Positions 1 to 14,649 of a DNA stretch of 64,000 nucleotides are shown here, one piece after another. Position 1 is the first letter of the stretch. The number at the start of each line of letters is the position of its first letter. Both the position numbers and the translations under genes were made by a program. The DNA is from Nemania diffusa (lineage: Eukaryota > Ascomycota > Sordariomycetes > Xylariales > Xylariaceae): NCBI GenBank assembly GCA_038501195.1, contig JBBPUQ010000005.1, positions 806,001-870,000 on the forward strand. Direction: 5' to 3'. The notes under the pieces are model-generated. The model saw only the letters and a program-made list of their open reading frames with translations. It made no database searches and was not told the origin of the DNA.

Positions 1-1480
1 ACGGACGGACACGCACGGCTTGCGTCCATACCCATATTCGAGCTCGAGCTCCTGTTATTAATATATCGCGTGTCTTAGCATTCTACACCCTGGGTTACAT
101 ATACCCAAGTAAGTAAGGTACGTATGAGGGACGAAGACGTGGACGAAGCTGGCGGTAACCGAAACGGCGACGTCTCATGCGCGCCAAGGCGCCCGCTGGG
201 TTATGTATGCGTATGGCAGGCATGGTTGGCAGCGGCCCGCATCATTGGCCCGGGATGGGAAGATCATAGACTCCTCAGCTGCGCTCTTGATACATGCATA
301 CCCCCAGCTTGCCATGCTTCGCCGCGCCGCTTGCTCGCTTTAGCTCTACCTTTGTCTTTGGGTTGACTGCAGCGAATATTTAAACAACTGATTTGCATTT
401 CCCACTTCGTAGACTCAGGTAGAGCGTAGATAGATCCGTGACAAAGCACACCGGCGCCTCGACCGCCTGCCAAGCTGTGCATCGTGGAAACTTGGCAGGG
501 GTAAGCAGGTTGCTCTATATGAATACCAGCGCAGCAGTCTAGAGCACGAGGTCCTTGCGCATCCGTGGTGGTCTGCTCGGATTATATCTCTTGCTCCGCA
601 TATACAGGCCGCAGACGCGTTGCAGTAGGTAGCAGCATGTATGTAGTTTATCCGAACGTACATATCTTAATCTCAATCCATACACGCCCACCAAGTCTTC
701 GGCGCGAAGGGCCTGACGAGGTATGCAGTTTGCCCACTTCTTCGATATGACCATTTCTGGCCAAGGGAACTTAATGCATAGGCGCATATATCTAGCCGAC
801 AATAGTTGATATATAGGCATAATCTTCCCTGTTCCTCTTATGAGTCGAACTAACCTATTATACTAGGGCAAATACAAATACAAACACCTCGACTAAATAC
901 ATTTACATAGACTAACACCTTTATATTGAGAATAAACCTTATTTCTGTCTATACCTCTCTCCTTTAACATCGGTCTAGATAGTTGTAGGTAAGTAGGAAT
1001 TCAGGCAAATTTTATTCTCTCGAACACAAATCGCCATGACCACGAAAAAAAAAGTAGAAAACATATCAAAATTTGGTATTAGTTTTGCTCATCGTCTAAT
1101 TTCTTTTCGTGAACTTGACAATTAAGAATGACAGGAAAAGAAGCTATTCCCACCTGCGACTCCCGTCGGAATCACCATCTTTCCCATACTCGCTTTTAAA
1201 TCCAAACGCTTCAAGTCGAGATAGATTTCATCAGCTCGAGGATATCCCCACATGTGTGAGCTTATAAATTACCAGTTGCGAACCTTGATGCCTGCATTCC
1301 CTGGTACTGCAATGGACCCCCTCTTTTGTTTCCATCGAGTAGTATGAGCTTGTATAACAAATGCCCGCACCTCGCCCCCCAAAAGTGTTGTGAGACATAC
1401 GTGACCCATAATCCACCTTGACTGCTTCACATAGGGGTGCATATTCCCAGCCCCTTTTCCCTACTGGCCAATCGTGTCCC
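1..1480. other. Intergenic, no gene recognised
   Basis: Normal-GC DNA downstream of the MAP kinase gene. Open frames here are short, lack recognisable domains and overlap on opposite strands. The part from about 840 to 1120 is more A+T-rich and could include the 3' untranslated and polyadenylation region of the kinase, which is read towards this side. I see no tRNA, repeat array or transposon end. Confidence 0.6.
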
Positions 1481-3037
<1,557 letters not shown>

Positions 3038-4248
3038 CGTGAAGGATTATTGTTGGATTCGTTGTTAGCGGTTGGGTTGGTCTGATTTCGGGTGCGAGGC
3101 CGAGGCTCGAGACCTGGTTCGAGAGGGCAAATGGTGGAGATAATGGTAGACCGTAGCACAAACAAAAAGACAATGAAAGGCACCAGAGAGCCAAGAGAAG
3201 TCTCTCCTTCAAAGAACCACACCAGTATTGATCGCGTCAAAGAGGAATTAACACCAGGCGAGGCGCAGGGGAGAAGAGACTGGACAGGATGGGAGAATAT
3301 GGACAGAAGTAGCGCCGGTGGAAAGATATATTCGATAGTAAGCGAATAGCAAATATCTAATCTTGGATATTGGCCAGGCTAGGCAGGCTGTGGATATATA
3401 ACTGCTAAGGTACGCAGTAGGTACGTAGGTACTGTAGGAGTATGCAGTGTATATAACCCTTGAAAGGTGTGATGTAACGCTGAGTGGTCAAGGTACGTTG
3501 TTGTTGGTAGGGGCAAGAAGCTGACTGATTTCCATAGATGGGGAGGACTCGACACGCTGATCTATCACTCTAAGAGCGGGGAGACACTATCAGCGACGCG
3601 CACAGATAGGAAACAGTGAAAAGAAGCAGCAGTCAAAAAGGTCGCACGTTGGGTATTGCAAGCAAGCAAAGTAGAGAGAGTACAAGTTGCACTCACGGTT
3701 CGCGATCAGGCGCAGAGGAGAGGAGAAGGGGAGCGTGAGAATCGTCGGAAACGTCAATGTTGGAGGGGTACTACTAGGCCGGCCTACCTACCGTAGTACC
3801 TACCTACGTGCCCCTCGGGCCCCTCAGGCTCTCCTCACGCCCCTGAGGAAAGCAACTAGCGTAAACCTTGGAAGGCAGCGAGAGTTGAAGAGACCCCGCA
3901 GAAGAAAGCGTCAGACCACAGAGCGCTCATCGTCTCATTGGCCTGTTCACGAGGCTTGGCCCACTGTTCCGGCTGCCCCTGCACCGCCCTGGCCCCCACT
4001 CCTGAGCCCTATAGCCGCTGCTGCCAGTCATCAGTAACGATGATTGGGTCCGTTCGCAGCGTAGCCGCGCAATTTCCTGCGCTGTCATTTCCGGCCCCCA
4101 TGATAAACAGACGATATGCTGGGTATTACGGAAGATAGATTTTACTAAAGTTATCGTAAGGCAGCTTGGAACTTGGGTCCTTCAACGGCTTGGCGAGTGA
4201 CGAACTTGAGTAGTGAACACGGGGTGTGTTAGAGAATTAGAGAAATGC
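3038..4248. promoter_or_regulatory. Upstream region of the MAP kinase gene
   Basis: About 1.2 kb between the kinase start codon and the left inverted repeat of the A+T block. It should hold the 5' leader and promoter of the kinase. It contains purine-rich tracts (about 3090-3350 and 3590-3760) and clusters of TAGGTA/CCTACC words near 3410-3440 and 3780-3810. These words recur in most intergenic regions of this window. Open frames here look non-coding. I cannot point to a TATA box or a specific factor site with confidence. Confidence 0.5.
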
Positions 4249-4304
4249 TACGGCGTCCCAAAGGGCTAACTGTTCGAAAACTCATTTCGGGTTACTAGTA
4301 ACAC
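4249..4304 (+). repeat. Left terminal inverted repeat of the A+T block
   Basis: Starts with a TA dinucleotide (4249-4250) followed by CGGCGTCCCAAAG. It matches, in inverted orientation, the sequence at 45392-45431 with 33 of 40 positions identical, and five of the seven mismatches are G/A. Weaker similarity continues inward to about 4304. A perfect 12-bp palindrome, GTTACTAGTAAC (4291-4302), lies in the inner part. A terminus of CRGCGTCCC next to TA fits the Tc1/mariner/pogo superfamily, which duplicates TA on insertion. Confidence 0.75.
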
Positions 4305-5520
4305 ATTATACTTCTAAATAAAAACAAAACTAACTTATTTTAAAATAATTAAATAAAAATATATAGTATAAACACAAATAATATTTATAGTACAGTATAT
4401 ATTAAAATTATTTTAATTATTGATTTAATTTGTAAACTATTATTTATGTTTGTTTTTTATTGTATAAAGTTAAAATAGTAAAACAAAAGTTGTAATAGTT
4501 TATATTATTAATTATTAAACTTTTATTTAAAAAAAACTAGCTACTAAAACTTGTTTTAATTATAATATATTATTATAAAATATAAATTTTATTTTTTTAC
4601 TAATTATTAACTTTATTAAAAGTTTATTAATTTAAGTTGCAATTAAATTAAAATTTATTTAATTTATTTGTTTTATTTTAATATTTATATTAAATATATT
4701 TAAAGCTTTATTACAACTGATTATTTTTATATAATTTAATTTTATATTTATTTTTATATAAATAAACTAATAATAAAATATTACATTAACAAATATAAAA
4801 AAACAAAATATTATTAATAATATAGCTATTAATATTTATATTAAATTTAAAATTATTAAATTAATTAATACTTTTATATATAAGTTTATTAAAAAAATCA
4901 AATAAATTAAAACTATATTAGCTTATACTATTTTAATTAATTAAATATTTAATAACTATTAAAAATTTATTAAATATTTTAAATTAAACTAAACAATTTT
5001 AAACTTATATATTATTAAATAAATTTATAAACTAGTTATATTAGTTATAATAAACAATAAATACAATATTATAAAGTTAACTAAAAACTTTATAAAATTT
5101 ATTTAATTTTTTAATTTAAAAGCTACTAATAATAATATTAATAAAAACAAATTTATAGTTAATTTTTATTATTTATAAAAAGTTTTGTTTAATTATTTTT
5201 TAATTAAACTAAAAAAAAGCAAAAAATACAAAGTTTAATTTTTTTTAAATATATATTTAAGTTTATTAAATAATAAAACAAAAAAAAAGATTAAAATTGA
5301 ACTTAAATTAACTTTAATTAAACAAAAACTTATTAATACTAGTTTATTTTTATACAAAATTAAAAATAAACTAAACAAAATTAAATTAAATTTAAAAATA
5401 TTTTATTAGCTAAAGCTATAAACACTTTTATTAAAAAAAATTAAAAAAAAATTAACTTTTATTTATAACTTATTAAACTTTAAACTATTAATTTTAACTA
5501 AAAATAAATATAAACATTTT
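4305..5520. other. RIP-degraded A+T sequence, unassigned
   Basis: Almost entirely A and T with scattered GC dinucleotides. On the plus strand a frame from about 5260 to 5546 reads as a Lys/Leu-rich, coiled-coil-like stretch with RIP-type stops, ending LLERTV just where base composition becomes normal. This could be the C-terminal end of a degraded transposon protein, but I could not match it to a family. Confidence 0.4.
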
Positions 5521-5745
5521 AGCTTATTAGAACGTACTGTTTAAAGTAATGCCATATATTAAGTCTAGAAGTGTGATGTAGAAGGAAAAGAGCTAGCTTA
5601 AAGTCAGTGGGAAAGATCTACTTAACTTAGGTCTTGGCCCACTTCTACTATCTACCCTTATCTTATCACCGATAAGACCCACCATGGTGTGGAGTCCTCT
5701 CTTATTGAGGTGACCCCTTTACCTAACTGTGTCACTTATTTATAT
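5521..5745. repeat. GC-normal island, possible solo LTR or short unRIPped repeat
   Basis: About 220 bp of ordinary base composition with sharp edges inside the A+T block. It contains the hairpin CTTATCACCGATAAG, the near-palindrome CCACCATGGTGTGG, and GTGGG...CCCAC inverted words about 30 bp apart. There is no convincing open frame and no tRNA fold that I can see. Size and structure would suit a solo LTR or a short element below the length RIP recognises, but I found no second copy in the window. Confidence 0.4.
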
Positions 5746-8080
<2,335 letters not shown>

Positions 8081-8316
8081 GTTCGTTGCACTGAATACGA
8101 GTCCGATTGCGAATACGAATACGCGTACGAAAATATACGAATTTTCCAAATATATAAGGAGTACTAGTTGCCCACTGAAGAGTTGTTCTGTACAACGAAA
8201 CGCACTTTAGTTTTTAAGTAAAGCTAGCTGTTTGGTTTTTTGCAACTAATTTTTTAAATTTTTACTGATTTTTTTTATTCGATTCTTTTGTTTTTGACTT
8301 AGAATTTTATTCGAAT
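8081..8316 (+). repeat. Left terminal direct repeat of the Penelope-like element
   Basis: 236 bp, aligned without any gap to 12071-12306. I count about 18 differences, all C/T or G/A transitions. It begins GTTCGTTGCA and ends ATTCGAAT. The word AATACGA recurs several times in its first 75 bp. CpG sites have survived although the interior of the element has lost nearly all G and C. Confidence 0.93.
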
Positions 8317-9599
8317 TTATTTAACTAATAAAATTTTATTGTTATATTTTTTAGTTAATATTATAGCTTTTGCTAAGTTTTTAATTTTTTTACTTTTATT
8401 TACTGCTATTATAGCAAACATTAGCAAATCGTATAAACGTTTAGCTATATATGTTTATTTTACAACAGTTAAAGAGTATATTAATGCAGTATCTACTATA
8501 TATTGCGAGTTTTTTAAACTTATATTTTTTTAACTTAGTAACGTATGCGATTGATATAGCTAAATCAACAAAACTTTTTAAACGATATATTTTTACAAAA
8601 AGAATAATATACTGCTTTTGCAGTTGCTTGCTATTTAAGTACTTAAATTTTAATATATAAAGAAATATTTAAACAGTATAAAAAAAAAGCTACTTACTAA
8701 TATAAAAAGTAAAGTTTATAACTTTAAAGTTAAAGCTTTAAATTATATTATTACATGTAAAAAAAATAAGCTTAAATTTTTAGAAGATTTTATTAATAAA
8801 AATAAAACAAATAAGTTTATTAAATAAGCAGTAAAATATATATATAATAAGCAAGTTGCTTTTTATAAAAAAAATAATGTTGTTATAACTAATGCTGACT
8901 TTAACACTTTTAAGTCGAAAAAAAAAGCAACAGTAAAAGCTATTACTAAAAAAAAAATTTCTAATTAGTTAAAATTGAACTATAATAAAATAATAAAAGA
9001 TTGTTTATTATTAACTAAACAAGTTATAGAAATTATAAAATTTCGAGATATAGTAAAATTACAAAAAACGCTAGTTTAATTTAAACTTTTTAATAAAACG
9101 AAACTTTTTAAAAAAGAAAAAAAAGTAACTTTTAAATCTATAAATAAACTTATAAATAAAAAAGTAACAATAGAATTGTAACGTTTAAAGTTTTTAAGTA
9201 TAACTTTTTACTTTATTAAAAGTACAGAGCTAATAATATTTAAACAGCAAAAAAAAGCTAAACAGCGGCTTCAAAAGAAGCAACAAAAAACTAATGTTTA
9301 AAAAGAGCACGAAAGCTACAAAAAAAGTAATAAAGTTTACATAAAAGAAAAAAAGCAAAAAATAAGCTATTTTTGAAAAAAAATTTAATAGAATAAGCTT
9401 TTTACGTTTTTTAATAATATGTTACAAAAACTTCAAATTAATAAAAATGAACATTTTTGTTAACATGCTTATTGAAGTGTTTAAAGCTACAAATACAACA
9501 AAAAAAGTTTACGTTTTAAATAATATATTACTACTTTTTGAAATAAAAAATAGTATTAGTTTAAGCGCAAAATATTTGTTATATATAAAACTTAATTTA

Positions 9600-11530
9600 G
9601 ACTTTATTTTTAAAATATAAACTGATTTTAAAAACTATATTTGTTAAAAATGCGTTTTTAATAATAACAATAACACTAAAAATTTAAAGCTTTATAATTT
9701 AGATTTTATATTTAAAGTAGATTTTAAGAAAAAACTACAACAAGCGTTATTTTATATTAAACAAAAATTAAAACAAAGACTTTTTTGCTTTAAAAAGCAA
9801 CTAATAGCTTATAATGTTTTATTAAAAATCAAAAAAAACATAATTATAATAAAAAATATTTAAAACTACTGTGTTAAAAAAAAACTTTTTATTACAGCAT
9901 TTAATAAAAACTTAAAATTAATAATAATATTTTTCGATTAATATTATAAAAACTGCGAAAAATTTTTATAAATATAAATAAATAACAGTACTTTTTAAAA
10001 AATCACTTATTTAAAAACTATTATTAAAAATTGTATTATATAAAATAAAACAAAAAAACTTATTAAATCAAACTTACTTTATTTAATAAAGATAATAAAA
10101 CAAAAGCTTATGTTTTTATAAAAAACAAAAAGTTTAAAAATTTTTTTTTCAGTTTTTGCAGAACTATTTAAAATCTACAAAAAACCTTTTGCTTTCTGTT
10201 TTATTATTTTATATTACTTAGTTATAAGTAATTAAGCTGCTAAAATTTTTTTTAAATTTTTTAAACTAGTTATTGCTACTAATTTCTAAATCTTTGTATC
10301 GTTTAAACAAATATATAAAATTTTTTCATTTTTAACAGTTTTAAAAAAAAAAACATTTTTAGTAACAGCAGATGTAATATTTTGTTATACAAACATTTTT
10401 TTACTTCTTTTTAAAAAAATATACAAATAAATAGTATAAAAATACTATTTCGCTAAACATAGCAAACTATATTTTAACTAACTAGTAAAAAAACTTTGTA
10501 AAATTGCTAACAATTATTTTATGTTTTAATATAACACAAAAAAACTTTTTAAAAAATGTTTTTTTTAAAAAAAAAAACTTGCTATAAAAGTAGCTTGCTT
10601 TTTTGATTTTGCAAACTTATATATAACAAAACACAAACTATATATTAAAAACTATTTCGAAATTTTATTTTTTAGAAAATATATTAATAACATTTTTACA
10701 ATATATAATACTGATTTAAAAAAAAAAGCATTAGCTATAGTCCAAAAAATAGTAATTTCTGCTTTTAAACTTACATATATATAAAAAGTAAGGACTAAAA
10801 CAATATTTTTAAACTTTAAAATTAAAATAAATAAAAACTATATTGATTTTAAACTTTACTATAAACTATTTAACTATTTCAAAAAAATCCTATAGTTTTT
10901 AGCGTATTTTAAATAAATAAAAAAAAAAACGTTTATTAAAAAACTTAAACAGTTAACTACGTTTTTATTAACAATAAAAACATACTTTTTCGCTATTAAA
11001 AATTTTAAGCAAATTTACTTTAAACAAAACTATTTATACAAAATTATTGTTTATTAAATATTAAAATACGCACTTAAAAAGTAAATATATTGTTTTAACA
11101 AAAAAGAACTAGCTAAAAACTTAGTTAATATTTAATTTATTTTAAAATTTTTTATAAATAATACATAAAATAATATTAATATTGATAAAATATTTATAAA
11201 AATATAGAACATATAAAATTTTATAAGAAATAAAATTTTTAACTTACTTATAAACTGCAAAAAGTTAATTTTGTTTTAAAAACGGACTAAAAATATAAAA
11301 AATATTCTTTAATTAACTAACAAACTTATTTTAAAACTTTATTAAAACAAAATAAAAACTAATGTTAATTTTTAGCTAAAACAATATTTGCTTAAACTGT
11401 TTACACTGTATAAAATATACAGTTTATTTTTAACTATTTTATTAGAAACTTTTTAAAATCTTTAAGTTAAAACTATATAAAAAACATAAGCACTTTAAAA
11501 ACTAAACATAAGCTTTTATCTATAGTTAAT
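9600..11530 (+). pseudogene. Penelope-type reverse transcriptase relic
   Basis: Decayed RT-bearing ORF. After the N-terminal DKN-type motif near 9.9 kb comes the RT core between about 10.36 and 10.80 kb. The RT D-D pair now reads N-N (10686-10691). Downstream, a frame to about 11.15 kb keeps family-like blocks (FLNFKI, FIKKLKQL, NFKQIYF) with stops that mostly look like Trp, Gln or Arg codons changed by C-to-T or G-to-A. The 9.9-kb and 10.37-kb motifs are not in the same frame, so at least one small indel or a misread frame lies between them. A (TA)n run at about 11757-11795 follows. Confidence 0.65.
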
Positions 11531-11760
11531 ATTAACTATAAATAAACAAATATATAAAAACATATTAACTTTGTAACTAAAAGTACTAAACTTTCGCTTT
11601 TTTTTTTGTAGAAAGTTTTTTAAACTGCTACAACTTCAGAACTATTTAGTTTGTTTTTCTAATTGCTAAAGTTTTAGCATGTATATAATATGTAAAAACA
11701 TAAATCTGTTTTATTTAATACTTTGTTAAATATAAATAAAAAAAAAATACTTTTGCTATA

Positions 11761-11795
<35 letters not shown>

Positions 11796-12070
11796 GTGTA
11801 AAAAGAAAAAAGTACTTACTTTATATTTTATTGTTAAAAAAAAGTGTAAGTAAAGCTACTTTTGCATATATACACACAATCTTTTTGCAGTTTAAACAAT
11901 ATACTATAATACTTGTTAAACAAGCTAATAATAAGTTATACAAATAATAGCGTAATTATTATTATTATATAGTTCGTAACTTATTTAAGTAGCTTTTTAT
12001 GTTTTAACAAATAACAATTATTCACTATTGCAATTAGAAATGTATTTATTGTTACTAACTAGCTTGTTTA

Positions 12071-12306
12071 GTTCGTTGCACCGAATACGAGTCCGATTGC
12101 AAATACGAATACGCGTACAAAAATATACGAATTTTCCAAATATATAAAAAGTACTAGTTGCTTACTGAAAAGTTGTTCTATATAACGAAACGCACTTTAG
12201 TTTTTAAGTAAAGCTAGCTGTTTAGTTTTTTGCAACTAACTTTTCAAATTTTTACTGATTTTTCTTATTCGATTTTTTTGTTTTCGACTCAGAATTTCAT
12301 TCGAAT
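12071..12306 (+). repeat. Right terminal direct repeat of the Penelope-like element
   Basis: Partner of 8081-8316 at a constant offset of 3,990 bp. This copy keeps more C near its right (outer) end, whereas the left copy keeps more G and C near its left (outer) end. Confidence 0.93.
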
Positions 12307-14432
12307 ATTTTTAATAATATTAATAAAATATATTATATATAATATATTTTTTAAATTAATTAAATAAAATATAAATAATTTATAATATTAACTATTATTT
12401 TTAATTAATTTTTTATATATTTATATATTATACATTATTTAATTTATTTTATTATATAATAAAATATTAAAATTATATATATATTATTAAATTAATTAAT
12501 ATATAAATAAATTAAATTTATAATTATAATAAAAAAAATTAATATTATTAATATTTTTAATAATATTAATAATATATATTATATATAATTAAAAATTATT
12601 TTAATAAAAAGAAGTTTTATATTATAATAACTTTTATTAATAATAAAATAAAAACTTTTTTAGTTTTTTTTTATTAATAAATTATTTTATTATAAACTTA
12701 TATATTAAATTAATATTAACTATTAAAATATTATTAATAATTTATTTATAATTAAATAATAACAATTTAATTTATTAATTATATAATTTAATTAATTATT
12801 ATATATAATAAATATATAATTAAATTTTTATTATTTATATATAAAAGCTTTTTTTTTATTTTTTAATTAATTTATTTATAATATATTTAATTTAATTATT
12901 ATATAAATATATTTATTATATATAAATTAACTTTTTATTTTAATTTAATTTAATTAAATAAAATAAACTTTTTAATTTATAAATTATATATATATATATT
13001 ATATATTAAATTAATATTTTTTATTTTTATAAATTTAAATAATAAAACTTTTATATTAATTATATATTAAATTTTTTTATTTATTTAAAAGTTATAAAAA
13101 TATAACAATTTTAATATTTAATATTTAAATATTATTAATAAATTATTAATAAATAATAATATTTTAAAAAAATTTAAAAATATAATTTTATTATATTTAA
13201 ACATTTTTATTATAATTAATATAAAATATATTTATATTATATAAAATAACTACTTTTTTTATAAGTTATATTTTTATAATTTATTTATATTATATAATTT
13301 TATATATAAATTAAAATATATATTAATAAATTTAAAAAAATAAATAAAATTTAAAAAATTAATATATTAATATTAAAAATTATAAAAAAATTTAAATAAT
13401 AATAATAAATTTTTATTTATTTTTATATTAACTTAATTAATTTTTAAAAATAATTATAAATAAAATTATAAAATTAAAAAAAATATTAATATTTTAAAAA
13501 TTATATAATATTTTATAAATTAATAACTATTTATTTTTATTATTTTTATTTAAATTTTTATTAATTAAAACTTTTATAATGTTTAAATAAATTTATATAA
13601 AACTTTATATTAAAATTATATTATATAATTATAAATTATATATTTTATATATAAAATTTTATATAAATTATAAAATTTTTAATTAATAAAAATTTAAATA
13701 AAAATAATAAAAATAAATAGTTATTAATTTATAAAATATTATATAATTTTTAAAATATTAATATTTTTTTAATTTTATAATTTTATTTATAATTATTTTT
13801 AAAAATTAATTAATTTAATAAACTTTTTATTTTTAATATAATATTAATAGTTTTATTAATAATTTATATATAATAATATTATTAATTATTTTTAAAAATT
13901 AATTAAATTAATATAAAAATAAATAAAAATTTATTATTATTATTTAAACTTTTTTATAATTTTTAATATTACTATATTAATTTTTTAAATTTTGTTTAAT
14001 TTATAAACTTTATTAATATATATTTTAATTTATATATAAAACTTATATAATATAAATAATTTATAAAAATATAACTTATAAAAAAAGTAATTATTTTATA
14101 TAATATAAATATATTTTATATTAATTATAATAAAAATATTTAAATATAATAAAATTAATTAATATTTAATTAAATTATAATAATATAATAATTAAATAGT
14201 TTTATATAAAATTAAAAATAAAAAATAATTTAACTAAATAAAAATTTTATTATTTATTATTAATTTAAATATTATTATAAAAAAAAACAATTAAATTATA
14301 AAATATAATTAAATATATTAATTTAATTTTATATAATTGATTATATATAGTAAAATTAAAACAAAATATAATATTGTAATTATATAATACTATTATTGTT
14401 TTTTTATTTAAAAAAAAAATTTATATATATAA
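12307..14432. other. Nearly pure A/T spacer
   Basis: Sequence with almost no G or C and no coding trace. It contains a long inverted repeat (13180-14155). It also contains a stretch at about 12760-12900 that recurs at about 37550-37700, and one at about 14320-14432 that recurs at about 36654-36767. It probably belongs to one older element or tandem structure into which the LTR elements later inserted. Confidence 0.5.
13180..14155. repeat. Long inverted repeat (near-palindrome, about 1 kb)
   Basis: The arm at about 13180-13580 is the reverse complement of the arm at about 13665-14155, with only scattered mismatches and a central spacer of about 85 bp. The right arm carries an extra insertion of roughly 95 bp near 13815-13890, framed by a short duplication. 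A single strand could fold into a hairpin with arms of about 400 bp. A fold-back element or a head-to-head duplication are both possible. Confidence 0.8.
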
Positions 14433-14649
14433 TGTTATAATTGGTGTACTTAAACAAAGCGAGGTTTGTAAATAAAGTATTATTTATATATTAATTGTAA
14501 AATAAAAAAAAAAAAAAACTATTTTAAGCTTAGTTTGTATAAGTATATATTTGTAAATATATAATAAGTTATATATATAAGCTAAAAACTTTACTTTAAC
14601 TGCAAGTGCTACTTTAAATGTTACTTAGTTTAGCTATTTAGTTATAACT
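14433..14649 (-). repeat. LTR of Gypsy I (3' LTR)
   Basis: 217 bp, gap-free partner of 26663-26879. It has an internal A-run of about 15. Differences from its partner are transitions as far as I can see. The right-hand terminus GTTATAACT (partner CTGTGACT) is set by equal length and by the TATAA duplication rather than by a TG..CA end. Confidence 0.85.

Larger units (their letters stand above)
8081..12306 (+). mobile_element. Penelope-like retroelement with direct terminal repeats, RIP-degraded
   Basis: A 4,226-bp unit bounded by two 236-bp direct repeats (8081-8316 and 12071-12306). The repeats do not have the TG..CA ends of LTRs, and no flanking duplication is evident. Between them, on the plus strand, decayed coding sequence shows three Penelope-type signatures: a DKN-type motif before the RT (9898-9972, read as FNKNLKLIIIF followed by YYKNC), an RT motif TADVIFCYTNI (10365-10397), and RKYINNIFTIY (10674-10706), which corresponds to RYIDDI. 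The last two are exactly in frame. No GIY-YIG endonuclease was recognised downstream, as in the endonuclease-deficient members of this class. An upstream lysine-rich section (about 8340-9420) may be a separate ORF1. Alternative: another non-LTR retroelement, but the YTNI plus RYIDDI combination favours Penelope. Confidence 0.72.

Noticed and set aside
8081..8316. Hammerhead ribozyme in the Penelope terminal repeat, as reported in some Penelope elements
   Set aside because: CTGA, GAGTCC and GAAA-like words occur, but not in an order and spacing that makes the three-helix core with CUGANGA and GAAA.
8081..12306. Ordinary LTR retrotransposon
   Set aside because: Terminal repeats lack TG..CA ends and a 5-bp target duplication, and the RT motifs differ from the Gypsy and Copia RTs seen in the neighbouring elements.
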